A DNA stretch of 55,891 nt from Eubacterium sp. Lineage in GTDB: Bacteria; Bacillota; Clostridia; Lachnospirales; Lachnospiraceae. Location of the stretch: the NCBI GenBank assembly GCA_017634475.1, contig JAGBNH010000105.1, positions 1-55,891 of the forward strand. Direction: 5' to 3'. The notes beneath the pieces are model-generated. The model saw only the letters and a program-made list of their open reading frames with translations. It was not told the DNA's origin and did no database searches. Made by a program: the position numbers and the translations under genes. Positions 41,738 to 50,856 of this stretch are shown here, in pieces. Every line of letters begins with the position of its first letter. Positions within the stretch are counted from its first letter, which is position 1.

Positions 41738-42436
41738 TTACATTCCTGCAAAGGGATCGATACCTTCTCCGCCAAGGACGGAGCCATAAACATTTGACGC
41801 GCTGCTGCGGCGCTGTTCTCTGGAGGTCCCTACGCTTGCTGCGGTACCGAGTCCTCCGGAACCCATACCGCCGCCCATACCTGAACCCATACCGCCGCCC
41901 ATGCCTGAATCCATACCGCCGATATCAAATCTGCCGGACCCGCCTCCTCTCTGGGAGGAATTGCCTGCACGGCGGTCAACCACCTGGGCGCTGGGATCGA
42001 AATCATTTTCCTTCAGATAGGACAGCTGCATGCCTACAAGATCCGTAAATCTCTGCTTATATTCCGCGTAACGGATCTCCAGTTCCTTCATCCGGGTTTC
42101 CATCTCCGCCAGCTGCTCATGTGCATCCTTTACGATCTCATTGGCACGGCTTCTGGCCTCAGCCTCGATATTTCTGGCTTCGCGGGCTGCATTCGTCTTC
42201 GATTCCTCGGAGCTCTTTTCCGCAAGGAGAAGGGATTTCTTCAGGTTGTCTTCCGTGGATTTATAATGCTGAAGGGAATCCTCCATGGTGATCACCCGTT
42301 CCTTAAGCTCCGCATTGGAACGATACAGCTCTTCGTAACTGATGGATACCTCACGGAAAAATGAATTTACATCATCCTTGTTATAACCAAGACCAGTTTT
42401 AAATTTCTTCTGCTGGATATCTACAGGTGTGAGCAT
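41738..42436 (-). CDS. divIVA: DivIVA-family polarity/division protein with Gly-Met-rich tail
   Basis: DivIVA binds curved membrane and organises poles and septa. The N-terminal signature is LTPVDIQQKKFKTGLGYNKDDVNSFF in two parts (TPVDIQQKKF; GYNKDDVNSFFREV). A coiled coil covers ~30-140. The tail (~165-232) is an unusual Gly/Met/Ser repeat (GMGGGMGSGMGGGMGSG) plus RREQRRSS-like text, probably disordered. It has 232 residues. It follows sepF in the same operon, a standard Gram-positive order. Confidence 0.93.
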   Translation of the reverse strand: MLTPVDIQQKKFKTGLGYNKDDVNSFFREVSISYEELYRSNAELKERVITMEDSLQHYKSTEDNLKKSLLLAEKSSEESKTNAAREARNIEAEARSRANEIVKDAHEQLAEMETRMKELEIRYAEYKQRFTDLVGMQLSYLKENDFDPSAQVVDRRAGNSSQRGGGSGRFDIGGMDSGMGGGMGSGMGGGMGSGGLGTAASVGTSREQRRSSASNVYGSVLGGEGIDPFAGM

Positions 42437-42454
42437 TTCTATCCTCCGGGAAAC

Positions 42455-43111
42455 TTAGCGTCTTAACTGGGGTGACAAGGTGGATTCGTTCAGGATCTCA
42501 TCACGAAGATCACCGGATACCTCGATATTATTGGGGGCTGCGATAAAGATGCTGGCTGAGATCGCACGCAGATCTCCACCCAGTCCGTAGCACGCGCCGC
42601 CGATGAAATCGATGATCCGCTGCGCGGGGTCGATCTCCACACCTTCCATATTGATCACAATGGTCTTACCACCCTTAAGAAGGTCGGTGACTGTCTGTGC
42701 ATCATCAAACTCCTGGGGCTTGATCACATAGACCTCGCTGGAGGGACTTAAGTTCCTTCTCTTCTGGGTATCAAAAGATACAAGCTTGCTTGCGTCTGTC
42801 ACAGCTTCTCTTCTCCTTGAATTCCTGGACGCATCACGTCCCATATCCATACTTCTTGCACCGCTGTAGGCCGCCTGGTTTGCAGGCTGGTAAGCGGAGG
42901 TCTGCCGGGGAGCCGGAACAGGTTTTGAATACTGCGGACGCGGAGCGGGTTCTGCAGGAGGTGCTGCCGCTTCTTTCTTCTTTCTCCGGAAAGAAAACCC
43001 TTCCTCCTCTTCGTCTTCTTCATCGAAGAGATCATCTGTCTCCTCGTCGTATTCTTCATCCTCATCGTTTACACGAAAATAATCCAGAAAGCTCTTTTTC
43101 CCCTTAGCCAT
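42455..43111 (-). CDS. sepF: Cell division protein SepF
   Basis: SepF tethers and bundles FtsZ at the septum. The N-terminal FLDYFRVNDEDEEYDE resembles the membrane-binding helix and acidic linker (to ~45). A disordered Pro/Ala/Ser region follows. The SepF core is ~125-210: VYVIKPQEFDDAQTVTDLL, GKTIVINMEGVE, QRIIDFIGGACYGLGG and FIAAPNNIEVSG. It has 218 residues. It is located between the YggS gene and divIVA. Confidence 0.95.
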   Translation of the reverse strand: MAKGKKSFLDYFRVNDEDEEYDEETDDLFDEEDEEEEGFSFRRKKKEAAAPPAEPAPRPQYSKPVPAPRQTSAYQPANQAAYSGARSMDMGRDASRNSRRREAVTDASKLVSFDTQKRRNLSPSSEVYVIKPQEFDDAQTVTDLLKGGKTIVINMEGVEIDPAQRIIDFIGGACYGLGGDLRAISASIFIAAPNNIEVSGDLRDEILNESTLSPQLRR

Positions 43112-43139
43112 TGCTTCAAATCTCCTGTAAAAAATTCAA

Positions 43140-43829
43140 TTAAATACTGTAATCCCGTTCACCGAATATCGCTGTCCCGACACGGACCATGGTAGCCCCC
43201 TCTTCGATGGCTACTTCAAAATCATTGGTCATCCCCATGGACAGGATATCTATACTATTATCTATATTTTCAGATTTTATGTCAAGCAGTAATTCATGCA
43301 TATTTCGAAAGACAGCACGGTTTTCTTCGGGATTTTCCACAAAAGGCGCAATGGTCATGAGTCCTCTGACCTGAACGTGAGGAAAGGCGTTCACTTCCTT
43401 CACCAGAGCCTTTGCTTCCCCCAGGCTTACGCCGAACTTGGTGTCCTCTTCTGCGGCATTTACCTCGATGAGCACCTGGGCAGTCACCCCATGCTTTTCA
43501 GCCTCTTTCTCGATCACCTCGGCCAGATGCATGGAGTCTACGGAGTGGATCAGCACCGCCCGGTCGATGACGTATTTCACCTTGTTGGTCTGCAGATGAC
43601 CGATCTGGTGAAAATGTACCGGCGTGGAAACGGTATCATACTTCTCCTTCAGCTCCTGGGGCTTGTTCTCGCCGAATTCCGTTACGCCGATCTTGATCAG
43701 CCGTTCGATATCCGAAAGGGGCTTGGTCTTGCTCACGGCGATCAGCGTTACCTCCTCCGGGTTCCTTCCTGCCCGTTTTGCTGCCTGATGTACCCGCTGC
43801 AGAACGGATCTGTAATTGTCTTCGATCAT
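43140..43829 (-). CDS. YggS/YlmE-family PLP homeostasis protein
   Basis: This single-domain alanine-racemase-fold protein binds PLP and balances vitamin B6 and amino acid pools. It has 229 residues. The PLP lysine is in LIAVSKTKP (~K35), with FGENKPQEL, HFHQIGHLQTNKVK and the C-terminal LSMGMTNDFEVAIEEGATMV (20 residues) forming the cofactor pocket. The conserved link to sepF is seen across Firmicutes. GAAGGTGAAG precedes ATG 43829. Confidence 0.95.
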   Translation of the reverse strand: MIEDNYRSVLQRVHQAAKRAGRNPEEVTLIAVSKTKPLSDIERLIKIGVTEFGENKPQELKEKYDTVSTPVHFHQIGHLQTNKVKYVIDRAVLIHSVDSMHLAEVIEKEAEKHGVTAQVLIEVNAAEEDTKFGVSLGEAKALVKEVNAFPHVQVRGLMTIAPFVENPEENRAVFRNMHELLLDIKSENIDNSIDILSMGMTNDFEVAIEEGATMVRVGTAIFGERDYSI

Positions 43830-43872
43830 GTTACTTCACCTTCATTACTTGATTTTTGACCCTGTCATCACA

Positions 43873-45288
43873 TTAATACAGGATCTGGTTTTCCTTCACT
43901 CCGTTTGCGTCCATGACGATGTTGTCAAACTCCCGCAGGCTGTTCTTGTCGGAAACGATGGTGAATTCATCGCCGACCTTCACTACGTTGATCCGGATAA
44001 AATCCGCAACGCCCTTGTTGGCCAGGTAAACACCCTTCAGCTTATCCCGGTCCAGTGTGGATACCGCCAGTGTGTCCTGGGAATCCGGCTTGACCAGGAT
44101 ATCCTCGTCGCTCAGCCCTTCGGAGTCGATGATAAAGCACTCCTCATCCGTTCCGTAGATCTCCGGTTCGATCTGTTTGACGGTGGTCTCCCCCTTCTCG
44201 TCTCTGGTCCGGACATACAGCTTGTCGATATCGCTTTCATTGCCGCCGGCAGTCATATATTCCTTCGGCACCTTGTACACATCCTTGTCAAGGATGGCGG
44301 AATTCGGAACCTTAAGGCCCTCATAGCTGTCCAGGATGATCTCCACGGTAAGAAAACGTTCTTCCACGTAGTCGATCATGTACTTGTTCAGCGGGAGCTG
44401 CAGGATGATATTGTCCCCCATGGGGATGATGTCATAGTTGGATGCGATCTGGATCTCGGAATTGTTGATGGTATAAAGCAGCTTATTCTCCTCCAGAAGG
44501 ACATTGGCCTGATCCGGAGTGATCTTGCAGCATACGGACCAGTCTTCCGTGGAGATCAGCTTGTAGATCGTATTCCCCGCTTCCACGATATCTCCGGCCT
44601 TCATAACCGAACGCTGGTATTTCGACCGGTCAAAATGGGCTTCCGTCAGGGTCTCCGGCGTCAGCTTCTCATACCCGTCCAGATAATAGGTGATGATGCC
44701 GCTGTCCGGTGCGGACATGTTCTGTACCGTGGACTGCAGCGCCGTGCCCTGGGTCCGGTATTCCTTCATGAGGATCTGGTTGGACATTTCCAGGACCTTA
44801 CTCTCGATGGTATCCCGGAAAGAATAGATCTGGAAAAACTGATTGTCCGAATATCCGGTCTTAAAGGTATCGATGGCACTGCGGATCTCCAGATAATCCG
44901 ATGCGCTGAATACGCTGGTCCCCTCGGGGACCATGGATACGGACTGAAGCAGGGTTCCTGTCTCGTCGATGGTACATACCGGGGCGTTTTTCGCAACCCG
45001 GTCTCCGTCTCTCACGAAGTAGCAGACGTAACCGGACTTTCCGGCAGAGATCTCCTTCTCCTCCCGGATGGCGATACCATCGCAGATGATATTGTTGTTG
45101 ATATTGCTGGCGTTCACCTTGTAGGTGGTCACCGGCTCCTTCCTTAAGGAGAGGATCACGCTGGCAATGACATAGATCAGGATGATGCCGAAAATGATCA
45201 GTGCCGAATTGATCTGAAAGGTCTTATTCAGCCGCGCTGTTCCAGATGGTCTTCTTTTTTCAGTTTTTCCTGTTTGATTTCTGGCCAA
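43873..45288 (-). CDS. HlyD-like membrane-anchored adaptor protein
   Basis: It has 471 residues. A short basic cytoplasmic start, one membrane helix (~28-48, SALIIFGIILIYVIASVIL) and a large outer domain with HlyD/biotinyl-lipoyl-like halves (DGIAIREEKEISAGKSGYVC, then SAPDSGIITYYLDGYEKLTP). The typical long coiled coil is reduced. There is no ABC or outer-membrane partner in the window, and this organism type lacks an outer membrane. The conserved place next to sepF/yggS suggests an envelope role, but none is proven. Confidence 0.78.
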   Translation of the reverse strand: MARNQTGKTEKRRPSGTARLNKTFQINSALIIFGIILIYVIASVILSLRKEPVTTYKVNASNINNNIICDGIAIREEKEISAGKSGYVCYFVRDGDRVAKNAPVCTIDETGTLLQSVSMVPEGTSVFSASDYLEIRSAIDTFKTGYSDNQFFQIYSFRDTIESKVLEMSNQILMKEYRTQGTALQSTVQNMSAPDSGIITYYLDGYEKLTPETLTEAHFDRSKYQRSVMKAGDIVEAGNTIYKLISTEDWSVCCKITPDQANVLLEENKLLYTINNSEIQIASNYDIIPMGDNIILQLPLNKYMIDYVEERFLTVEIILDSYEGLKVPNSAILDKDVYKVPKEYMTAGGNESDIDKLYVRTRDEKGETTVKQIEPEIYGTDEECFIIDSEGLSDEDILVKPDSQDTLAVSTLDRDKLKGVYLANKGVADFIRINVVKVGDEFTIVSDKNSLREFDNIVMDANGVKENQILY

Positions 45289-45308
45289 GGCTTGCTCTCC
45301 TCAGTGGG

Positions 45309-46310
45309 TTAATGTGCATAATTGAAAAGGACGCTGTAGCAGTCATACAGGTCGTTGTGGGATACGGAATCCGCCACCAGCATGGTGTAGCTCTGCCCGT
45401 TGATCTTCGCTTCCATGGTGAGACAGTGTCCTGCCCCGCCGGTGGTTCCCGTTTTCCAGGTTCCGATGGAAATGTTGGACGGAAGCTCTGCCATTCCGAT
45501 GAGATACCGGTTTGTGGGCTCCGCTGTATCCTCGATGATATTCCCGTAGGAATCCGTGTAGGTATAGGAATAGGTCCTGTAGGTGTCGATATCCCTGAGG
45601 ATCTGATACTTTGACGCCGCATTGACGATCAGATACATATCGTAGGCGGTGGTATAATGATCCAGTTCATCCAGTCCGTGGGGATTGACGAAATGGGTGC
45701 AGGTGGCACCGATGGCCCGGGCCTTCTGATTCATCCGGTCCGCAAAGGCCTCCACGCTTCCGGAGATCTCTTCCGCCAGAAGAATGGTGTAATCGTTATA
45801 CGAAGAAAGCATCAGTGCGTAAAGAAGGTTCCTTACGCTGATCTTATCTCCCTTGTTCAGAAAACTCTGCACCGCGTCCGAATCCCGGAAGGTGATCTTA
45901 TGGGATACGGTGATCACATCATCCAGACCCAGGATCCCTTCATTTATGGCGTCGCAGACGCACATGCCCGTCATCAGCTTGGTCATACTGGCCGGATAGA
46001 TCCTGCGGTGGGCATTGTGGGCCACCACCGGCTTCGCGGTATCGTTGTTCACCATGATAACGGCATAGGTATTATCCAGAAAATGATCGGCACGGATCTC
46101 TTCATCCTTTCCGATCACCGCATATTTGCTGGCAAATCCGGGCAGCGGAGAGGTACCGAGACCGCTTAGGGAGAGCTCTGTCTGCTCTGTTTTGCCGAAG
46201 GCCCCGGTGGAATACGGAGATTCATATTCGGAATTCTTTTTGTACAGGGTAAAGGTCACGCCGAATACCACAAGTACAAGAAAGAGCACATAAAAAATAC
46301 CTTTGTTCAT
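45309..46310 (-). CDS. dacA: D-alanyl-D-alanine carboxypeptidase (PBP5-like)
   Basis: It trims the terminal D-Ala of wall pentapeptides. The active-site motifs are complete: S108-x-x-K111 (ASMTKLMTG), SYN (170-172) and K286-T-G (TWKTGTTGG). An N-terminal membrane anchor (~5-22) holds it outside. At 333 residues it lacks the C-terminal domain and anchor helix of E. coli PBP5. It sits between the MgsA-like and HlyD-like genes in the envelope cluster. The gene symbol is the family label. Confidence 0.92.
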   Translation of the reverse strand: MNKGIFYVLFLVLVVFGVTFTLYKKNSEYESPYSTGAFGKTEQTELSLSGLGTSPLPGFASKYAVIGKDEEIRADHFLDNTYAVIMVNNDTAKPVVAHNAHRRIYPASMTKLMTGMCVCDAINEGILGLDDVITVSHKITFRDSDAVQSFLNKGDKISVRNLLYALMLSSYNDYTILLAEEISGSVEAFADRMNQKARAIGATCTHFVNPHGLDELDHYTTAYDMYLIVNAASKYQILRDIDTYRTYSYTYTDSYGNIIEDTAEPTNRYLIGMAELPSNISIGTWKTGTTGGAGHCLTMEAKINGQSYTMLVADSVSHNDLYDCYSVLFNYAH

Positions 46311-46318
46311 AACACCTG

Positions 46319-46717
46319 TTAATGCTTGTACAGATTACGCCAGTCCAGATCGCCGCGTTCAAGAGACTTGATGAGCAGCTCTGCAGAGGCAAGATTTGTA
46401 GCAATGGGAATATTGTGAACATCGCAGAGGGTGCAGATGTTCACAAAGTCATTGGTTGCTGTCATATGTATCATGGGATCCCGCAAAAAGATCACCAGGT
46501 CCATCTGGTTCGCTTCGATCTGTGTGCCGATCTGCTGAACGCCGCCCAGATGCCCTGCCAGGAACTTATGGACGGTCAGACCGGATACCTCTTCCACCAA
46601 TCTTCCGGTGGTCTCGGTAGCATACAGAGTGTGATGGCTCAGAATCCCGCGATAGGCGATGCAGAGGTTCTGCATCAGCTTCTTCTTCGGATCATGTGCG
46701 ATTAGTACCACATTCAT
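46319..46717 (-). CDS. Methylglyoxal-synthase-like protein lacking a catalytic Asp
   Basis: It has 132 residues, with start ATG 46717 after GGGGGAGAAAAAC. The MGS fold is clear: VVLIAHDPKK (D9 = E. coli D20), LYATETTGRL, IFLRDP (D80 = D91) and NIPIATNLASA. The catalytic loop GPMGGDQQ of E. coli reads GHLGGVQQ, so catalytic D71 is Val60, and the H98 position is Ala87. D101 is kept as D90. It may therefore bind phosphate or DHAP without making methylglyoxal. Residue mapping is by eye. It lies between rodA and dacA. Confidence 0.85.
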   Translation of the reverse strand: MNVVLIAHDPKKKLMQNLCIAYRGILSHHTLYATETTGRLVEEVSGLTVHKFLAGHLGGVQQIGTQIEANQMDLVIFLRDPMIHMTATNDFVNICTLCDVHNIPIATNLASAELLIKSLERGDLDWRNLYKH

Positions 46718-46850
46718 GTTTTTCTCCCCCGTTGAAATGGAATTAAGCTCAACAGAAAACAGAACAGATATCCTCCTCACCCCATAGAAGAGAAAGTCTG
46801 CACTGCGTAAGCCTTGTAACAAAATACCCGAGATCCTTCCGGGCGGTCTC

Positions 46851-47963
46851 TCAGTATCGTTCGGGCTGCAGACCCACATTTAGCACGATGCCCAATATGA
46901 TGGCCGAGGACATCAGCGAACTTAGGCCGTAACTCAGGAACGGCAGCGGGATACCGGTATTGGGTAACAGCGCCGTTGCCACGCCGATATTGATAAAAGA
47001 CTGCACGGAAAAAAGACATGCTGCACCGCCGGCCAGAAGCATTCCGCCGGGGTCCTTCGCCCGTCTCGAAATCCTTATACATTGTAACACTATAATGAGA
47101 AAGATTGCAATAACAATTACACTTCCCACGAAGCCGAAGGACTCTCCCACAACGGAGAAAATGAAGTCCGTCTGCTGCTCGGAAACCATCCTGGAAGAAC
47201 TCATGGAAACCACATCCGGATCCGGAGAAAGTCCCTTGCCCATGAGCTGTCCGGAACCGATGACCATGACGGAATTGGCCTGCTGGGTATTCATATCCGC
47301 ATGCTCCGACGGGAACAGGAAGGTGAGGATCCGGTCCACCTGATACTGGTTCAGAAGCTTCTGATCCGGCCGCTGGATATACCAGAGAAATGTACCGGCC
47401 AGAGGGATCAGCACCAGCAGTACGATGAAGATGATCTTATACCGGAGTCCTGCCAGATAAAGCATGAGGATCATGACTACCACGGTACAGATGGTGGTGG
47501 AAAGGTCCGGCTCCCGGAAGATCAGGAAGGCCACGGGAATGATGGAGGCTGCGAAAATGCCCACCCCCTTAAAGGTGGATACCTGTTCCTTCTCGATGAA
47601 GTCCGAAAGCAGTCCCGCCATAAAGACGATCATCAGCACCTTGGCCAGCTCGGAGGGCTGGAAGGTGATGGGCCCGATGTTGAACCACCGGGTGGCCTGA
47701 TTGACATTTACGCCGAACAACAGCACCGCCACAAGGATCACCAGGATACCCGGATAGATCAGGAACTTCAGATCCAGGAAGATATGATAATCCAGCAGGG
47801 AAAGCACCACCATGATCACGATGGATACTCCCACGCCGATGGCCTGTTTCGTGGTAAAGGACGAATCTGCACGGTTGATCAGAAGCACGCCGAAGATCAT
47901 CATTCCGATCACGAGAAAAAGCAGTATGAAGTTGTAATCTCTTAACCGGTATTTCTTTAGCAT
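46851..47963 (-). CDS. rodA: RodA-type SEDS peptidoglycan polymerase
   Basis: RodA polymerises lateral-wall glycan with PBP2. The 370 residues contain ten predicted membrane segments, with SEDS landmarks: NQATRWFNIGPITFQPSELAK (key part RWFNIGPITFQPSELAK), REPDLSTTI and the C-terminal NTGIPLPFLSYGLSSLM. It follows the PBP2 gene by 14 bases and is near mreCD, which argues for RodA rather than FtsW or SpoVE. Confidence 0.95.
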   Translation of the reverse strand: MLKKYRLRDYNFILLFLVIGMMIFGVLLINRADSSFTTKQAIGVGVSIVIMVVLSLLDYHIFLDLKFLIYPGILVILVAVLLFGVNVNQATRWFNIGPITFQPSELAKVLMIVFMAGLLSDFIEKEQVSTFKGVGIFAASIIPVAFLIFREPDLSTTICTVVVMILMLYLAGLRYKIIFIVLLVLIPLAGTFLWYIQRPDQKLLNQYQVDRILTFLFPSEHADMNTQQANSVMVIGSGQLMGKGLSPDPDVVSMSSSRMVSEQQTDFIFSVVGESFGFVGSVIVIAIFLIIVLQCIRISRRAKDPGGMLLAGGAACLFSVQSFINIGVATALLPNTGIPLPFLSYGLSSLMSSAIILGIVLNVGLQPERY

Positions 47964-47977
47964 GATCTTTCTCTCTT

Positions 47978-50830
47978 TTAGTCAGACAGGATTCCCTGAC
48001 CGCTGAGGGCGGAATCCGTAAGCGCTTCCTTGTCGTACATATAGGCATAGATGAAGCCTGTAACCTCCGCTGCATTGGCGGATGCATAGCCGTACTGGAT
48101 AACGGTGGTCACCGAAACCTCCGGTGAAGCGTAGGGCGCATAGGAAATGAACAGCGCGTGGGAGGGATCGTCATTACTCTCCTGCGCGGTTCCTGTTTTT
48201 CCCGCCACCTCTACTTTTATACCGTTCAGCATCTTATCCTTCTCCAGGTCGTCCGTGACAACGAGCCGCATACCGGTCTGCACGGAGTTCCAGAGCTCAT
48301 CCGAGATCTGCACCTTGGAATGGACGTTGTGCTCTCCTACCCGGAGGGTCTTTCCCGAGGTATCCTCTATCCGGTCCAGAAGGGTCAGATCATAGCAGGT
48401 TCCCCGGTTTGCCACGGTGGAAACATAACGGGACAGATGAATGGGAGCAAAGGAGTTCTTACCCTGTCCGATGGCCGATGTAACCGCATCGTTATCGGAA
48501 ATGTGGGGCGAGATCTCATCCAGCTCCAGACCGGTCTTGGAATCCAGTCCGAATCTGGCGGCATATTTCCCCAGACTGTCCACGCCCTGGGAGTCGATAT
48601 AGGTTCCGGTCCTGGTGGCCAGGCGGTATCCCACTACGTAATAGAAATAGTTACAGGACACATCCAGAGCCTCGGGAATGGTGAGCTCTCCGTGATTCCG
48701 GCCGTTCTTGTTGTAGAGCCAACAGGCCGGTTTCGTATATACATCTTCGAAGATGCCCTTATCCTGAATATATTCATGGAGTCCCAGAACCCCCTCTTCC
48801 ACTCCTGCGATGGAGGAGATCACCTTGTAGGTGGAACCGGGAGCGGTACGCATGGTGCAGGCCCGGTTGTTCAGCGGTGTGGTCTGATCCTGGAGGATCC
48901 TGGAATAATACTCGTCATCGATATAATTGGTGAGGTAATTGTTGTCATAGCTGGGATAGTTTACCAGAGCCCGGACCTCGCCTGTGCGGACATCCGTTAC
49001 CACGATGGAACCGGAGCAGGGCTTCAGCGCCAGCATGGCAGGGGTGATATCCAGGTTTTCCAGCTTCTTCTTGATAAAGGTGAAGGAATTGAACAGCCCC
49101 TGGTTGAATTCCATATAATCCTTGTCATTGGTGGCATCCAGGACATTCTGCTCATACAGCAGATGGATCACATCCGCGCCGGTGATGGCTCCCTGCTGGA
49201 TCATCACCTTGACGATCATCTTGTCGAACTGTCCATCCTCCTTCAGATGTGCCAGGATATATTCCTTCAGGGTCTCATATACCTCGTCGGAATCATAGTA
49301 CCGGTCCGCTTCCTCGATACCGGATACATCGATGGCTTCGATACTGATGAGATAACGGAGGAACTTCTGGAGACTGATCTTTCCTTCCACATAGGATTTA
49401 AATGTTTCATCCTCCGAAGACACTTTGGAACGCATATAAAGGCCTTCATCCGCCAGGAATTCACAGATATACTCCATATAGTCCTGGTATTCCATGGCAA
49501 CGGAGCCGATGGGTGAAGGGGAGCTGCTGAGCTCCTTCCTGAGGTTGTCCAGCACCGAAACCTTGCGATTTCTGAACAGCTCATGGATCCGCTGCTCATG
49601 ATAGGTGGCGGAGGGCTCCGTCATCTTCTCCAGCAGGATCTGGTTATTGCTGAACAGCGCCGCATAGACGTCGGTAATGGGAATGATATTGTCCGGATTT
49701 TTCTCCGGGGCATAGGCGTAATCGATGAGATGCGCCACCAGGATGGAGGCGATCTCCTTCTCCAGCATATCGTAGCAGTATTTGGTCAGATCAGCGTCGA
49801 TGGTGAGGTACACATTTCCGCCGGCCTGGGCCGGTACGGTGCTGGTCACATCGATGACGCGGCCAAGGTTGTCCACCTGCATGGTCTCGCTGCCGGCTCT
49901 GCCATGGAGCTCATTTTCGTAGACCAGCTCAACACCGGTTTTTCCCACCACATCCGAGGTGGTATATTTTATGCCGGCATTCTCATCCTGGTTCAGGCGG
50001 ATCAGATCCTCCTCGGAGGCCTTCCCCACATAGCCGATGATATGGGCAAAATATTTGGCATCGTTATAGATCCGCGTGGAGCTCATGAGGATATCCATAC
50101 CGAAAAGCCGGTCCTGATTCTCCAGAATGGTGGATCTGCTCTTCTCGGTGATGTCCTTGGCGATCTCCACCGGCACATACTGCTGGAAACGGTTCAGCCA
50201 CAGATTATATCTGCATGCCATGATGGTGAGCTCGCGGTTCGGTTCGTAGATATCTGCCAGTTCGAAACGCTCCCGGAGCACCTTGATCACATCCTCCGCA
50301 GTGCTGGCCTTCTCTTCATCGCTCAGCTCGTCATAGGAGCTTGCGGCATATACATCCCGGAGGAAGCCCACCCGGGCAGCGGTGGAGTTGGTGAAGTTAT
50401 ATTTCCCGTCCTTAAGGGCAATGGGAAAGGATATGGTGATCTTATCTCCCTCTGCGGCAAGGATATCTATGGTATCGGAGACCACCTGGTTCTTCAGTAC
50501 ATTTTCCGATACCCCCAGTTCCTTGGCCCGGGCGGCCAGCTTCGTGTCATTTCCGAAGGTGAGGTTGTAAGTCAGCTTGTTGTAGGCCAGGAGCTTTCCC
50601 TTGGAATCGTAAATATTTCCCCGGATGGAGGGGATGGTCAGGGTCTTCTCTGTGCGGACTGTCAGGTCGTCCGTATAGGTCTCTCCCTGTCGGATCTGCA
50701 GGTAAAAAAGTCTGCGGGTAAGGAGGAGCGCAAGCACAACAGCAAGAAGAGTCACGGGGAAAAACCGGCTCTTCACATATTCAAAGAATATTTCCTTCAG
50801 ATAAATGAGGAATTCTTTTATCGCTTTCAT
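47978..50830 (-). CDS. mrdA: Penicillin-binding protein 2, long form
   Basis: This is the elongasome transpeptidase. It has 950 residues against ~630-720 for typical PBP2. Layout: a membrane helix (~24-45), a pedestal with RGNIYDSKGKLLAYN, a VVGKTGVELVYENELHGRAG stretch (20 residues, ~300-320), then a long helical insertion (~365-595) before the transpeptidase. Active-site motifs are S666-TYK, S725-C-N and K878-T-G. It pairs with rodA downstream and mreCD upstream. The insertion is rich in charged helices and has no motif I recognise. Confidence 0.95.
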   Translation of the reverse strand: MKAIKEFLIYLKEIFFEYVKSRFFPVTLLAVVLALLLTRRLFYLQIRQGETYTDDLTVRTEKTLTIPSIRGNIYDSKGKLLAYNKLTYNLTFGNDTKLAARAKELGVSENVLKNQVVSDTIDILAAEGDKITISFPIALKDGKYNFTNSTAARVGFLRDVYAASSYDELSDEEKASTAEDVIKVLRERFELADIYEPNRELTIMACRYNLWLNRFQQYVPVEIAKDITEKSRSTILENQDRLFGMDILMSSTRIYNDAKYFAHIIGYVGKASEEDLIRLNQDENAGIKYTTSDVVGKTGVELVYENELHGRAGSETMQVDNLGRVIDVTSTVPAQAGGNVYLTIDADLTKYCYDMLEKEIASILVAHLIDYAYAPEKNPDNIIPITDVYAALFSNNQILLEKMTEPSATYHEQRIHELFRNRKVSVLDNLRKELSSSPSPIGSVAMEYQDYMEYICEFLADEGLYMRSKVSSEDETFKSYVEGKISLQKFLRYLISIEAIDVSGIEEADRYYDSDEVYETLKEYILAHLKEDGQFDKMIVKVMIQQGAITGADVIHLLYEQNVLDATNDKDYMEFNQGLFNSFTFIKKKLENLDITPAMLALKPCSGSIVVTDVRTGEVRALVNYPSYDNNYLTNYIDDEYYSRILQDQTTPLNNRACTMRTAPGSTYKVISSIAGVEEGVLGLHEYIQDKGIFEDVYTKPACWLYNKNGRNHGELTIPEALDVSCNYFYYVVGYRLATRTGTYIDSQGVDSLGKYAARFGLDSKTGLELDEISPHISDNDAVTSAIGQGKNSFAPIHLSRYVSTVANRGTCYDLTLLDRIEDTSGKTLRVGEHNVHSKVQISDELWNSVQTGMRLVVTDDLEKDKMLNGIKVEVAGKTGTAQESNDDPSHALFISYAPYASPEVSVTTVIQYGYASANAAEVTGFIYAYMYDKEALTDSALSGQGILSD

Positions 50831-50856
50831 AGTGATCCTCTGCTCTGTTTCAATCG

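Noticed and set aside
43816-49516. Long + strand open frames opposite the HlyD-like, rodA and PBP2 genes.
   Set aside because: They mirror codon bias of the true - strand genes and lack motifs or ribosome sites.
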